A DNA stretch of 64,000 nt from UBA6821 sp044236545 (GCA_044236545.1 JBIIGI010000002.1:10213-74212), one strand, 5' to 3'. Positions 16,682 through 25,711 are shown, numbered from the stretch's first letter. Notes: generated by a model not told the origin, from the sequence alone. Made by a program: numbers and translations.

Positions 16682-18864
16682 GGCAATTGGTCTTCGTAGG
16701 CTGAGACGGGAAGGGCGGGATCAAGGGGTTTCTTGAATCGGTAATATTTCTCGTCCTCGGTGGTTGCTCCCGTTCGGAGAACGGTTCCGTCCGGCTGCAC
16801 TTCAAAGGGGAGGTGATCGTCGTACAGGCCCCTCAGAGCATGTGCCCGTACGCCCGAAGCCTCGAACTCCAGAAACCCGCTGTTCCCCGTGGGATCGATC
16901 ACCTTGTCCGAGGTAAGAAGCAACCAAGGAAGGAGCATTTCATCCGAGGTTGATTCTCCAAGGAACACGGGGCGCGGTGGGCTGAAGGGATTTTTCGGAT
17001 TTGCCGAGCTGTTGTCGTAGATGGCCGAAAACCTGATCTTGGTTCCCTTGGGCAAAAAACGGGGCTCTTTGAAAAAGTACGGCTGCTGCCATTCGTACTG
17101 CCAATGTGGGACCTTTGCGATCGTGAATTGGCTTTGATCCGGAAGGATTGCTACTGCATCAAGGGACTGGGCCAGCAGGTGCGCATGGGGGGCCATGCCG
17201 GCAATCATGCAATCTTCAGGAACAGTCCACTCCCCGCTGACCTTCATGTTCTTCATCCCGGCGGGAATGACTACAAAGTTGCCGTGAAGATAACGGATGC
17301 TCACCTTTTTCGGGGGAATCTTTCCATCCTTGCCAAGCCAGAGTGCTATCCGTGTGGAATCCTCAGCCTGGATTCCGGTGCGATGATAGTGCATCTGGGC
17401 AATGAGATCACTTCCTGCGGGGATGATGAAATCGGCATCTGCGGGAGCCGTGTAGGCACGTGTGCCCGGAACGTAGCCGCTGAGAAAGCTGATGACAGGC
17501 ATGCCGTCCGGCCTCGGCGGGGGAATGCGAAATCCCGCGCCATGACGAGCCCAGAACCCGGGGCCACTATCACCCTGGGTGAAGGTGGGCCCGGGTCCGC
17601 CATGGTCACGAAGAGCCTGCTCCGCTTCGGTATACGGCAGATAACCTATGAGCGCGTGATGCACGATTGAACGGTTGGAGGGAAGCAATTGGATGGCCCG
17701 AACATGCAGGTCTGCGCTGTTGTTGAGCGTAAAAACAAGATGGCGATAGATATCACTTCCGATTGGCCCTAGGTGGAACGGCTCCCCTTGCTCGAGAATG
17801 ATATCGGGAGGGCCGAGGTCTTCCTGAAACTTGGAGAAATCGGCCAAGGGAGGCAACGGGGAGGCCGAGTTTTCGTCTCCTTCGGGCTTCCCCGACTTGA
17901 TCCAGGATTCGAGTGTTGCCAGTTCCGCAGCACTGATCGTATTTGCATTACGGATCGCCAGATCGCTCTCCACTTGGGCGGGCGGCATCCGGCCGGCCTT
18001 GATCTCCCGAAGGCCCGTCTTCATCCAGTCCACGGCATCGTCGTAGCTGGTGAGGGTAAACGGGCCCGCATTTCCCTCGCTGTGGCACGACATGCAATGG
18101 TTGCGTAAAATAGGGGCCACATCCTTGTGGTAGGTGATCATGCTTTCCGTGGAAGCCGCGGGAGTAGATGCAGGAAGTGGATCCTGACGCACGATCGCGC
18201 ACCCGACTGGAAGCGTGCGGGGAAGACGAACCACCGATCCCGCTACGACATCACACAGCGCCTCCCGCAGGTCTTCCCTCACGGGAGTTTGGCTTTGCAC
18301 GCCGCGGACCTGATAAAGATCGTTGATGCGGCCCATGTATCGAACTTTTGCATCCCGATCCAAAACGAATGCCTCCGGAGTCGCCGTGGCGGAGAGCGCG
18401 GAGGCCACCTTGCCCTCGTTATCCACAAACAACGGGAAGGAGACCCCGTAATCCTTTTTGAATTTTTCCAAGTCGGCAATCTGCGTGCCATCGGTAAAAA
18501 CCCCGAGAACTTGCACGCCCTGAGGCTGTTTCTCCTTCCAGAGTTTTTCCAAGACCGGAGCAACCCTCTGGCATAAGGGGCAGGTGTCATATAGGAACAC
18601 AATGACTGTGGCCGATGTCCCGGTGCATTCCGACAGGGGGCGTAGGGCTCCCGAAGGGTCGTTAAGGTTGAGCGTGCTCGTGGCTATCGGCGTCTCCGGC
18701 AAGGGATCGAGATGACTCTGCTGAACGTTCGGCGCCCCTTCTCCTTCTTGGGTGGGTTGGTTTTGCGAAAAAGCAACCCCCTGCGTCCAGAGAAGCATGG
18801 TCACGACTATCAATACCCCGAGGCATCCTCTTCCGGATGAGAAGTATGGGGGATGAAATGTCAT
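16678..18864 (-). CDS. Redoxin - cytochrome c - copper type II (PHM-like) monooxygenase fusion
   Basis: A 728-residue exported protein with three units. An N-terminal hydrophobic segment (about 14-33) serves as signal. Residues about 60-210 are a thioredoxin-like redoxin with CPLC (95-98). Residues 240-330 are a cytochrome c domain with haem motif CMSCH (257-261) and a likely Met ligand in GRMPP. Residues 345-728 look like a peptidylglycine/dopamine-type copper monooxygenase with a full ligand set: HH (402-403), HYH (492-494), HAH (560-562) and Met643 in STSDEM. It would hydroxylate a substrate in the periplasm, possibly fed electrons by its own haem domain. The start at 18864 was preferred to 18918, which would run into the desaturase stop. 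Confidence 0.85.
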   Translation of the reverse strand: MTFHPPYFSSGRGCLGVLIVVTMLLWTQGVAFSQNQPTQEGEGAPNVQQSHLDPLPETPIATSTLNLNDPSGALRPLSECTGTSATVIVFLYDTCPLCQRVAPVLEKLWKEKQPQGVQVLGVFTDGTQIADLEKFKKDYGVSFPLFVDNEGKVASALSATATPEAFVLDRDAKVRYMGRINDLYQVRGVQSQTPVREDLREALCDVVAGSVVRLPRTLPVGCAIVRQDPLPASTPAASTESMITYHKDVAPILRNHCMSCHSEGNAGPFTLTSYDDAVDWMKTGLREIKAGRMPPAQVESDLAIRNANTISAAELATLESWIKSGKPEGDENSASPLPPLADFSKFQEDLGPPDIILEQGEPFHLGPIGSDIYRHLVFTLNNSADLHVRAIQLLPSNRSIVHHALIGYLPYTEAEQALRDHGGPGPTFTQGDSGPGFWARHGAGFRIPPPRPDGMPVISFLSGYVPGTRAYTAPADADFIIPAGSDLIAQMHYHRTGIQAEDSTRIALWLGKDGKIPPKKVSIRYLHGNFVVIPAGMKNMKVSGEWTVPEDCMIAGMAPHAHLLAQSLDAVAILPDQSQFTIAKVPHWQYEWQQPYFFKEPRFLPKGTKIRFSAIYDNSSANPKNPFSPPRPVFLGESTSDEMLLPWLLLTSDKVIDPTGNSGFLEFEASGVRAHALRGLYDDHLPFEVQPDGTVLRTGATTEDEKYYRFKKPLDPALPVSAYEDQLP

Positions 18865-18908
18865 CGGGGGTTGGATTTGACGGCACGCATGGTGACAGAT
18901 CTCACGAG

Positions 18909-19885
18909 TCAAGTGCACTTATTATCGTGGCATGAGGGAGGAGGTGCGATTTTGACCGCAGTGGCCAACCCGAGATGCCTCATCATCGAGATCACCATCC
19001 AGCTCGGGTCGATCTGCCGCCACGTGAGTCCATGGCGGGCGCTGGACGGGAAAGCGTGGTGATTGTTATGCCATCCCTCTCCGAGACCGAGAATCCCCAT
19101 CAGGAAGTTGTTTCGGCTCTCGTCACCGGTCTGGTGATCCCGGCTTCCCCAGAAGTGGCAAATGCTGTTCACGCTCCAGGTGACGTGATGAACCATGAAG
19201 ACCCTGACCAGACCGCCCCAGAGGAACCCCAAGAATGCCCCGGTCCAGGTGTGGGTGACCACGCCGGCGATCACCCCAGGAATGAGCAATCCGATCACGG
19301 CCCAGAGGAGAAAAAGCCGATCGATGGTGACGATGCGGGGGTCAGCGAGCAAGTCCGGGGCGTAGCGTTGAGGATCGGTCCGCGTGGAGTCAGAGTTGAA
19401 AAACCATCCCATGTGGGCATGGAGAAGTCCCTTGATGGCTCCCAAGATACCGGGCTTCCTGCCTACGTGGGGGGAATGGGGATCCATTTCCTTGTCGGAG
19501 TAGCGGTGATGCCGCCGATGGGTGGCAACCCACCAGATGAGGTTACCCTCCACCGCCATGCTGCCAAGAACTCCCAGCGTGTAGACGATGGCCGGGTTGG
19601 TCTTGAATCCTCCGTGGGAAAAAGACGGTGAAATCCGATTGTGATTCCAAAACCGGTCAGAAGGTACATCACGCCGAAGAGCGCCAAATACATGGGGCCG
19701 AAATACCCTCCCCAAAGCAGGATCATCGCAGCAATCACGCCGAGAGGCGGCAGAAAGATCACCACAACGCGGATCAACTTCCAGAGGAGAGTATGGGGTC
19801 GCTCCCGATGCAACGCATTCGCCCCCTTCAGTGCGTGATCATGGACGATTTCTCCTCTCATAAGCAGTGGGAAACTATCCCTCAT
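18909..19885 (-). pseudogene. Fatty acid desaturase paralogue with a -1 frameshift, module B copy
   Basis: Two overlapping frames together encode a roughly 325-residue desaturase matching the intact copy at 10920-11885, including HRRHH and HNNHH boxes. The break falls inside the first histidine box, at a run of five A (19619-19623 on the plus strand, T on the coding strand) where six would keep the frame and restore HRLFSH. Upstream of it the protein reads normally from 19885 (or ATG 19861), then ends after 140 residues in the wrong frame. A true one-base deletion, a homopolymer sequencing error, or a -1 slip on the T run would all fit. The gene overlaps the NRDE gene by 11 bases, in the module B operon. 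Confidence 0.8.
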
Positions 19886-20687
19886 CCTTTTTCAAAAACA
19901 AGCGTGCGGGGACACGACGCTCTTCCGCAGATGAGTAGTCTTTCACGCATGCCCCCCGGGAAAAAAGGGTCAACCGGGAGTGGTGCGGTTTCCTGCCAAG
20001 GGATCGGCACGGCGGGATGGCGTGATACCTCATAGCGGCCGATTCACCTGAGACCTCCAGGATGGTCATGCTCACTGTCTCTGCGTCATCCCTGTGCATG
20101 CAAATTGAAGCGGCCCCCTCATCCGGATCGTGTGAGGAGTGTAACCGCTCAAGCCACGGAAGCGTGCCGGCATCAGGTTCCTCAGCCGCCTTGAGACATG
20201 CGGCACTCCTTGTCGTGATGGCGGAGGCTTCATCGTGTCCCGAGGAAAACCAATGGGCCGTGGTCAAAGGGTGATCCACCCGTTCGGTTCCGGATCCCTC
20301 CGAGCGGTATTCACGGATGCCGTCGGCGCTCCTGCCGATCACAAAGAGACGGAATGGATTCAATCGTTCCAGCGGAAGCAAAAACAGGCTTCGTTCCATG
20401 TCGTCCAGTGAAGGGAAGGCAAGGAGCCGCGGGATGATTGCGCCACGACTGAACGCCGGATCTCCTTTGTATTGTGGGCGTGAGTACCAGTTGATCAAGG
20501 CTACACAGAGTCCCGCCTCATTGATTCCGATCCAGGTCCCACCGGCCGGTTCAAAGGGGTAGAGGGCGGAAAGATCGCCGCACCGGTGCACGGCGGGAGG
20601 AAGGGCTGCTGTGCGGGCGCGCTGTTCATCGCGGTTCATCCCGAGCAGGATTCCGTCGGCCTTGGGGACAAGGGAAAGGGTGCACAT
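19875..20687 (-). CDS. NRDE/TANGO2-family protein
   Basis: A 270-residue protein that begins MCTLSLVPKADGILLGMNRD, with the Asn-Arg-Asp-Glu motif (NRDEQ at 18-22) that names the NRDE family (TANGO2 in animals, linked to lipid or haem handling). The N-terminal cysteine at position 2 suggests an Ntn-hydrolase-like fold after methionine removal. It lies 4 bases after the DedA/ATP-grasp gene and overlaps the start of the desaturase paralogue, so it belongs to the module B transcript. Its reaction is not known. Confidence 0.82.
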   Translation of the reverse strand: MCTLSLVPKADGILLGMNRDEQRARTAALPPAVHRCGDLSALYPFEPAGGTWIGINEAGLCVALINWYSRPQYKGDPAFSRGAIIPRLLAFPSLDDMERSLFLLPLERLNPFRLFVIGRSADGIREYRSEGSGTERVDHPLTTAHWFSSGHDEASAITTRSAACLKAAEEPDAGTLPWLERLHSSHDPDEGAASICMHRDDAETVSMTILEVSGESAAMRYHAIPPCRSLGRKPHHSRLTLFSRGACVKDYSSAEERRVPARLFLKKDEG

Positions 20688-20691
20688 CGGA

Positions 20692-22320
20692 TCAGTCGGC
20701 GACAGGGTGACAACGGCTGAGACGGCGGTAGGAAATCCACTCCCTCAGGATCGTAGTGACGGAATCAGGACGATGTCCCCGCTTTCTGTTTTCCGCTCCG
20801 ATGGCAAAGGCGAGTTCCCAGTGACGGAAAAGCAGGGCAAACGCCTCCGTGATCCTCTTCGAGGCGTCGTAGGCGCTGGTCGGTTCCCCGGCCACCCCGT
20901 TGAGCTCAAGGATCTGGAATCCCCGTCCCTGGCCGAGGGCTTGGGCCGACTCGTAGCGCACGTCGTAGCGTCCGATAAAGAACCCGTGAAGAGCTTTCGA
21001 TATCCGGTCAATGGATCCCTCCAGCTCCTCCGTACAAAGAGACATGCCGTCGCTGAAGAGGCATCCTTGGGCGTGGTTTCCGGCCTCGACGAGACGGAGC
21101 GCCTCCCCTTGTTGAAGCACGTGGCCCCGTCGCTCGTGGAATCGTCTCAGCAATGTCTCCGATTGGTTTCTGGCACGCTCATCCCCCAGAATGAGTTGCT
21201 CGATGGTTTGCTCTCCATCGCCGATGAGCTTCGGGAAATGCTTTTCCGTGATGGCCAAGATCCTCCCCTTCTCCGCGCCGGGAAACCGGTAGTAGAAGAT
21301 TCCCGCCTCAAGTGGTCCGGGTACATAGCGCTGGACGATCACGGGCAGCGGAACCGCCTCCAGATATGCCCCCGCCTCTTCTCGGGAGCGGATGACTTTG
21401 AATCCGCTCCCGCGCAATCCGAGATCCGGTTTCAGGATGACCGGGTAGTGTGTCCCGCTGTCGCTGAGGAAGTCATCAAAGGCGGCAATCCTCGAACCGG
21501 TCAAGTCATCCACTGCTTCCGGAATCAGTGCCGTTGCCGGCACGAATTCGGGTGAGGTTTCCAACAGCTCTCTCAGGGTGGCGAACTTGGATTCACCCAC
21601 CAGACCTCCTGTCTTGATGCCGGGATTGGCGGCGCTCGGCAGGGTGATGGAGCCGTGTTGCACCGAGAGGGTCAGGTAGCGCCATGCGATCGGGAGATAA
21701 AAGATCCATGCGGGCCAGAACTCCCACCGCGTGAGTCTCTCCAGGGCGGGTAGTTTCGAGAGCGTGCGGATCAGAAAGCCGGTGAGGCGGATTCCAACGA
21801 TAAGAAGAACCATCCCCCCGAGAATCCAGAGCAGATGACCCTTGAGTGCGTGGATAAAGTCGGGTGCGGCATGCCCCAGCAGGTGAACGATGAGAAAGAC
21901 CGCAATAACCCAAACTGCGGCCAATGTTCCGGTCAGAAGAAGAAACAGCGCGGTATCCATGCGGAGAAAACCCGCCGCCAGGAATGTCGGCAGTCTCAGT
22001 CCTGGAATAAACCTCGAGACGGCGATCGCCACGATGCCGCTCTTCCGGAACCATTCTTCACTCCGCTCGATCCGCTCTTTCCAGCGTGATCCCGACTTCA
22101 GGAAGCGCGAGGCCATCGGTCGCCCGCCATGCTTTGCGAGCAGATAGAGAAGGAAATCCCCGCTCCAGATTCCTCCGAAGCACGCAAGAAAACCCTCCCA
22201 GGGGATGAGGGTGCCGGAGGCCACCGCAAGACCGCCTGCCAGCACAGCGGCATCCTCTGAGAGATAAGTGAAGAAGAAGAGAGCAATCAGCTCCCAAATC
22301 CCATGCGGAGAACCATCCAT
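20692..22320 (-). CDS. DedA-family membrane domain fused to an ATP-grasp domain
   Basis: A 542-residue protein. Residues about 1-215 form a DedA/SNARE-associated (DUF/VTT) membrane domain with the usual features: FFTYLSEDAAVLAGG, the FGGIWSGDFLLYLLAK segment and SRFIPGLRLPTFLAAG. DedA proteins are lipid or undecaprenyl-phosphate transporters. Residues about 240-500 form an ATP-grasp fold (VILKPDLGLRGSGFKVIRS, then VPLPVIVQRYVPG, then FQILELNGVAGEPT with the metal-binding Glu-Leu-Asn). ATP-grasp enzymes ligate a carboxylate to an amine or thiol. The single unbroken frame makes this a true fusion of a lipid translocase-like domain to a ligase. It starts directly after the DinB gene. The substrate is unknown. 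Confidence 0.85.
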   Translation of the reverse strand: MDGSPHGIWELIALFFFTYLSEDAAVLAGGLAVASGTLIPWEGFLACFGGIWSGDFLLYLLAKHGGRPMASRFLKSGSRWKERIERSEEWFRKSGIVAIAVSRFIPGLRLPTFLAAGFLRMDTALFLLLTGTLAAVWVIAVFLIVHLLGHAAPDFIHALKGHLLWILGGMVLLIVGIRLTGFLIRTLSKLPALERLTRWEFWPAWIFYLPIAWRYLTLSVQHGSITLPSAANPGIKTGGLVGESKFATLRELLETSPEFVPATALIPEAVDDLTGSRIAAFDDFLSDSGTHYPVILKPDLGLRGSGFKVIRSREEAGAYLEAVPLPVIVQRYVPGPLEAGIFYYRFPGAEKGRILAITEKHFPKLIGDGEQTIEQLILGDERARNQSETLLRRFHERRGHVLQQGEALRLVEAGNHAQGCLFSDGMSLCTEELEGSIDRISKALHGFFIGRYDVRYESAQALGQGRGFQILELNGVAGEPTSAYDASKRITEAFALLFRHWELAFAIGAENRKRGHRPDSVTTILREWISYRRLSRCHPVAD

Positions 22321-22863
22321 TCAGGAACGGGAGAGGGCACTTTCCTTCCGGTAATGGACGGTCGAGGGGGCGACTCCAAATCCCTTGGGGAGGAGGGCGC
22401 CAAGCGACCGGCAGATCATCGCGATAAGGGCGTAGTGATGGATCGCATGAGAAATGGAGAACATAACCTCCCTCTCGAAGGAGGAGTGCACGACGGGTGA
22501 GTGGCTCTCCGTATAGGAGACCCCGCATCTCACGGTCACGGGGGAGGCGAGGATGGAGGTGTCGAGAGAGGAGGCCAGATCCTGAAGGTGACGTGTCATT
22601 TCAAGTGCCGCGCGACGATTATTCTCGAGTTCTGGATCACGTTTGCGGGCGTCGTAGTCGATCCCGCCGGAGGCATCGCCCGTCAGTAGCGCCCCGAAAT
22701 GATCGAGGCAGTGACGATAATGGGCCCCGATCGAGGCTCCCGAGGCGATCGGAAGCATCGCCGTGTAGGTCGCGTCATCGAGGGAGTCGAGCAGGGAGGT
22801 TCCCTGCGCAAGAACCGCACCTAGGGATTCGATCAGTGTGTTGGCGGCCGTTTCCTTCTCCAT
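22321..22863 (-). CDS. DinB-like metal-binding protein
   Basis: A 180-residue helical protein with the DinB/YfiT four-helix pattern and three spaced histidines (HYRHCLDHF near the first third, HAIHHYALI near the end) able to bind a divalent metal. Such proteins include thiol S-transferases (bacillithiol, mycothiol) and enzymes of unknown function. The start at 22863 is chosen because the ATG overlaps the DoxX stop as TGATG, typical of translational coupling; a longer form from 22929 would run into DoxX. It belongs to the minus-strand operon that leads to module B. Confidence 0.75.
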   Translation of the reverse strand: MEKETAANTLIESLGAVLAQGTSLLDSLDDATYTAMLPIASGASIGAHYRHCLDHFGALLTGDASGGIDYDARKRDPELENNRRAALEMTRHLQDLASSLDTSILASPVTVRCGVSYTESHSPVVHSSFEREVMFSISHAIHHYALIAMICRSLGALLPKGFGVAPSTVHYRKESALSRS

Positions 22864-23267
22864 CAGGGGAGCAGCTTGCCGATCACGGGAATGGAACGGC
22901 GATGGATCAGGAGAAGAATGGCTGAGCAAAGGGCGACGGTGAGCGCCAATCCGAAGAGCAGGCCATGATCATTCATGACCACGATGCCGAGCACTGTCAG
23001 GTGACTCATGATTGCCCCTCCCATTACGGCGAGCGCGAGGCCGGCGCCTAGCCAGACGGTTCCCGGGATCAGGAGCAGGATCGCAGCGATCAGTTCGGCG
23101 ATTCCGGAGCCGATGCGGCCCGGGGCTCCGAGTCCTACCTTATCGAAGATGTAGACCGACTCGGGTGCGGCGGTGAATTTGAAGAACAGGGTCTGGGCCA
23201 AGATCACGGCGGCGGTGATCCGAAGGAGCCAAGAGAGAATGGAGAGTGCTTTGGAGGGTTGGTTCAT
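22863..23267 (-). CDS. DoxX-family membrane protein
   Basis: A 134-residue protein with four hydrophobic segments. The beginning (SWLLRITAAVILAQTLFFKF) and the central GRIGSGIAELIAAILLLIPG match the DoxX/YphA family, membrane proteins often linked to thiol redox and oxidative stress. It lies between the YHS-domain gene and DinB and is coupled to DinB by a TGATG overlap. Function beyond the family is unknown. Confidence 0.82.
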   Translation of the reverse strand: MNQPSKALSILSWLLRITAAVILAQTLFFKFTAAPESVYIFDKVGLGAPGRIGSGIAELIAAILLLIPGTVWLGAGLALAVMGGAIMSHLTVLGIVVMNDHGLLFGLALTVALCSAILLLIHRRSIPVIGKLLP

Positions 23268-23304
23268 GGTGGAGTCAGGCGTTGGTCAATGATCAGAGAG
23301 GTGG

Positions 23305-23754
23305 TTACTTGCCTTTTTTCTCCTCGAGGAGGGGCCAGTTTTGGTCTGCCTTCCCGAGATTCACGGCGGCATCTTTGTTGAACTTTTCCATGATCCCCTT
23401 GCTGTACTGGAGGAGGAGCCGGCCGTTCACGATCTGGAATGCCGTGGGATCGATTTCGACCAACGATCCTCTTGAGAGGCCATAGGCACAGAACCCTCCG
23501 AACTGCGGTTCGTACTTGGCGGGATTGGTGTCGAAGGTCGCCTTGTGCTCGGGGGTGGCGAAGTAGTAAGTCACCCCATCGGCGGTGCTGGTGATCGAGG
23601 AGTTCCCTTGGATGGCCTTGGCGTCAGTGAAATAGGCGACCGGGTCGTATCCCTTGATGCCGAGTCCATGGCGGTCGACATTGACCAGCGTTTTTGCGGG
23701 TAGTAATGAGGTCGCCGCAAGAAAGAGGAGCGGGGTCAGGAAGCGGTTCTTCAT
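23305..23754 (-). CDS. Exported YHS-domain protein
   Basis: A 149-residue protein with a cleavable signal (about residues 1-20, ending LLPAKT) and a YHS-type domain: GYDPVAYF near the start, then YYFATPEHKATFDTNPAKYEPQFGGFCAYG. YHS domains are small modules found in copper/metal-handling and periplasmic proteins. The start at 23754 was chosen because the signal peptide begins there. It is the first gene of the long minus-strand operon that carries DoxX, DinB, DedA/ATP-grasp and module B, and it diverges from the olsB-like gene with 105 bases between. Confidence 0.85.
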   Translation of the reverse strand: MKNRFLTPLLFLAATSLLPAKTLVNVDRHGLGIKGYDPVAYFTDAKAIQGNSSITSTADGVTYYFATPEHKATFDTNPAKYEPQFGGFCAYGLSRGSLVEIDPTAFQIVNGRLLLQYSKGIMEKFNKDAAVNLGKADQNWPLLEEKKGK

Positions 23755-23859
23755 GGCACGAATGTGTCTCAATTTCAGTAGACAGGGGATGGGGGATTTG
23801 AAAGAAGATTTCTCCATGGGAGGCATGATCTGTACAATGCCCAAAAGACACTCTCTTTC

Positions 23860-24627
23860 GTGATGTTCAAGAACCGATACGCCGTCCGATTTGCCTCGGG
23901 CCGGGAGGAGATCAGGGCGGCTTTGCGGCTGCGATTCGAGGTCTTCAATCTGGAAATGAACGAAGGTCTGCGTTCTTCCCACGAAGCCGGCGTCGACGAG
24001 GATGAGTACGACGCCGTCTGCGACCACCTCATCATTCTCGAGGAAAACTCGGGTGTCATCGTCGGAACCTACCGGATGCAGAGCGGCGCCATGGCTGCGG
24101 GTAACCTAGGTTACTACAGCGCCAGGGAGTTTGACTTCTCTCCTTTCGAGTCGATCCGCGGTTCCCTGATCGAGTTGGGGCGTGCCTGCGTCCACAGGGA
24201 TCACCGGAGCATCATCGTCATCAGCATGCTCTGGAAGGAGATCGTTCGCTACGTGCTGAAGAATAATGCCCGCTACATGATCGGATGCAGCTCCCTGACC
24301 TCTCAGGATCCTGCCCTGGGTCATGCCATGTACCGGAAGATGGCAAAGGAGGGAGCGCTTGCCGATGCCTCCTTTCTCACAAAACCGCTCCCGCACTTCG
24401 CACTCCCCCTTGCTGAGCCGCTGGAACCATGTCCCCCTCCCCCGAAACTCTTGAGGGCCTATCTCGGAGTGGGTGCCAAGATCTGCGGGGAGCCTGCCAT
24501 CGACCGTGAGTTCGGGACGATTGACTTTCTGACCATGCTGGATTGCCGGCATGGATCGCCCATTGCCACGGAACGCTTCCTGGAGCGCCCCAATGGAATC
24601 AAGGAGATGAAGGAATCCACATCGTGA
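23860..24627 (+). CDS. olsB: OlsB-like GNAT N-acyltransferase (ornithine lipid type)
   Basis: A 255-residue acyltransferase of the family that makes lyso-ornithine lipid by transferring a 3-hydroxyacyl group from ACP to the alpha-amine of ornithine. Family features seen are RFEVFNLEMNEG (about 26-37), the central VCDHLIILEE and VGTYRMQ strands, and IELGRACVHRDHR (about 104-116), the usual acyl-ACP acetyltransferase-like core. Its stop overlaps the GTG start of a PlsC-type gene by 4 bases, giving the classical olsB-olsA order. Ornithine lipids are phosphorus-free membrane lipids. Without biochemical data other N-acylated amino acids cannot be excluded. Confidence 0.8.
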   Translation: MMFKNRYAVRFASGREEIRAALRLRFEVFNLEMNEGLRSSHEAGVDEDEYDAVCDHLIILEENSGVIVGTYRMQSGAMAAGNLGYYSAREFDFSPFESIRGSLIELGRACVHRDHRSIIVISMLWKEIVRYVLKNNARYMIGCSSLTSQDPALGHAMYRKMAKEGALADASFLTKPLPHFALPLAEPLEPCPPPPKLLRAYLGVGAKICGEPAIDREFGTIDFLTMLDCRHGSPIATERFLERPNGIKEMKESTS

Positions 24628-25376
24628 GAACAATTCACTTGCCTCGCATGTTGGTGAGACTTGTTCATCTTGGATGGGTCATTGTTTCAGGGATGACCTG
24701 CCTGCCTTGGTTTTTCATGACGGCACGCGGGGGACGGGTGACCGCCCGGATTGCCTGGATGCAATGGATGAGTCGCCGTTTTTTGACACTGCTTCACTGC
24801 GATGTAAAAGTTGTTGGAAAAGTTCCCGAGTCAGGGCTCATCGCCTGCAATCATCTCGGTTATGTGGATATCTTGGTGATCGGTTCCGTCTGTCCTGCAG
24901 TTTTTGTAGCGAAGAGCGATGTGAAATCCTGGCCGATCTTCGGGTGGCTCGCCTCGCGAGCGGGGACGATTTTTGTGAGCCGTGATGATCGTGCTGAGGT
25001 CGCGCTCCAGTTAAAGGAGATGGAGATACCCCTCAGGAAGCGACATCCCGTGGTCCTTTTCCCCGAAGGGACGAGTTCGGACGGATCCTCGGTGCTCCCG
25101 TTCCGCAGTTCCCTGTTCGAGTCGGTGATTGCCACGGGAAGTCCGATCACCCCCGCCGCCATCGGATATGACCTTAGGGGAGAAGGTTCGGTCGGCAACG
25201 AAATCGCTTACTGGGGCGATCTCGTCCTGCTTCCGCATTTGCTGAATCTCCTCTCCAAGAAATCCTTCGTGGCCAGACTTGTCTTCGGAACATCCAGAAA
25301 GCCGATGCCGGATCGCAAGCAGGAGGCGACACTCCTCCATGCGGAGGTCTCGGCACTTCATCAATCCATTCCATGA
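24624..25376 (+). CDS. olsA: OlsA-like lyso-lipid O-acyltransferase (PlsC family)
   Basis: A 250-residue acyltransferase with an N-terminal membrane segment (about 10-35) and the PlsC motifs CNHLGYVD (His-x4-Asp) and FPEGTSSDGS. In the olsB-olsA arrangement this enzyme O-acylates lyso-ornithine lipid to complete the lipid. The GTG start at 24624 is chosen because it overlaps the olsB stop by 4 bases, as at every other junction in this operon; an ATG at 24648 is an alternative. It is a different subtype from the PlsC pair of modules A and B. Confidence 0.8.
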   Translation: MRTIHLPRMLVRLVHLGWVIVSGMTCLPWFFMTARGGRVTARIAWMQWMSRRFLTLLHCDVKVVGKVPESGLIACNHLGYVDILVIGSVCPAVFVAKSDVKSWPIFGWLASRAGTIFVSRDDRAEVALQLKEMEIPLRKRHPVVLFPEGTSSDGSSVLPFRSSLFESVIATGSPITPAAIGYDLRGEGSVGNEIAYWGDLVLLPHLLNLLSKKSFVARLVFGTSRKPMPDRKQEATLLHAEVSALHQSIP

Positions 25377-25711
25377 AACCCATTGTCTGCAATCTTTTCG
25401 CTCAGACTTCCTCTCTCAAGGGAGAGGAGGAAGTTCGCCCGCTGCTCATCGGACAATCCTTCAGACTTGAGTCGATCCATTCCTACGGCCAGCCAAGTCC
25501 CGAGGGATTCTGGTATGACCAACCCGGTGACGAGTGGGTTCTGCTGGCCTGTGGCTCCGCGCGCCTTGAGTTTGAGGGGGAGCGAATCGACTTGAAACCG
25601 GGTGATCACCTCCTGATTCCTGCCCATTGCCGTCATCGTGTCGCTTCTGTCTCGGGGGATGCGGTCTGGCTGGCGCTTCATGCTGATGCCCGCCTACATT
25701 CGGAAGCATGA
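25373..25711 (+). CDS. Small cupin-domain protein
   Basis: A 112-residue single cupin. The second half has the cupin pattern GERIDLKPGDHLLIPAHCRHRV, whose His residues could bind a metal together with those upstream (DEWVLLACGSARLEF). It overlaps the olsA stop and the chromate transporter start by 4 bases each (ATGA), so it is co-translated with both. Many such cupins are of unknown role. Confidence 0.8.
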   Translation: MKPIVCNLFAQTSSLKGEEEVRPLLIGQSFRLESIHSYGQPSPEGFWYDQPGDEWVLLACGSARLEFEGERIDLKPGDHLLIPAHCRHRVASVSGDAVWLALHADARLHSEA

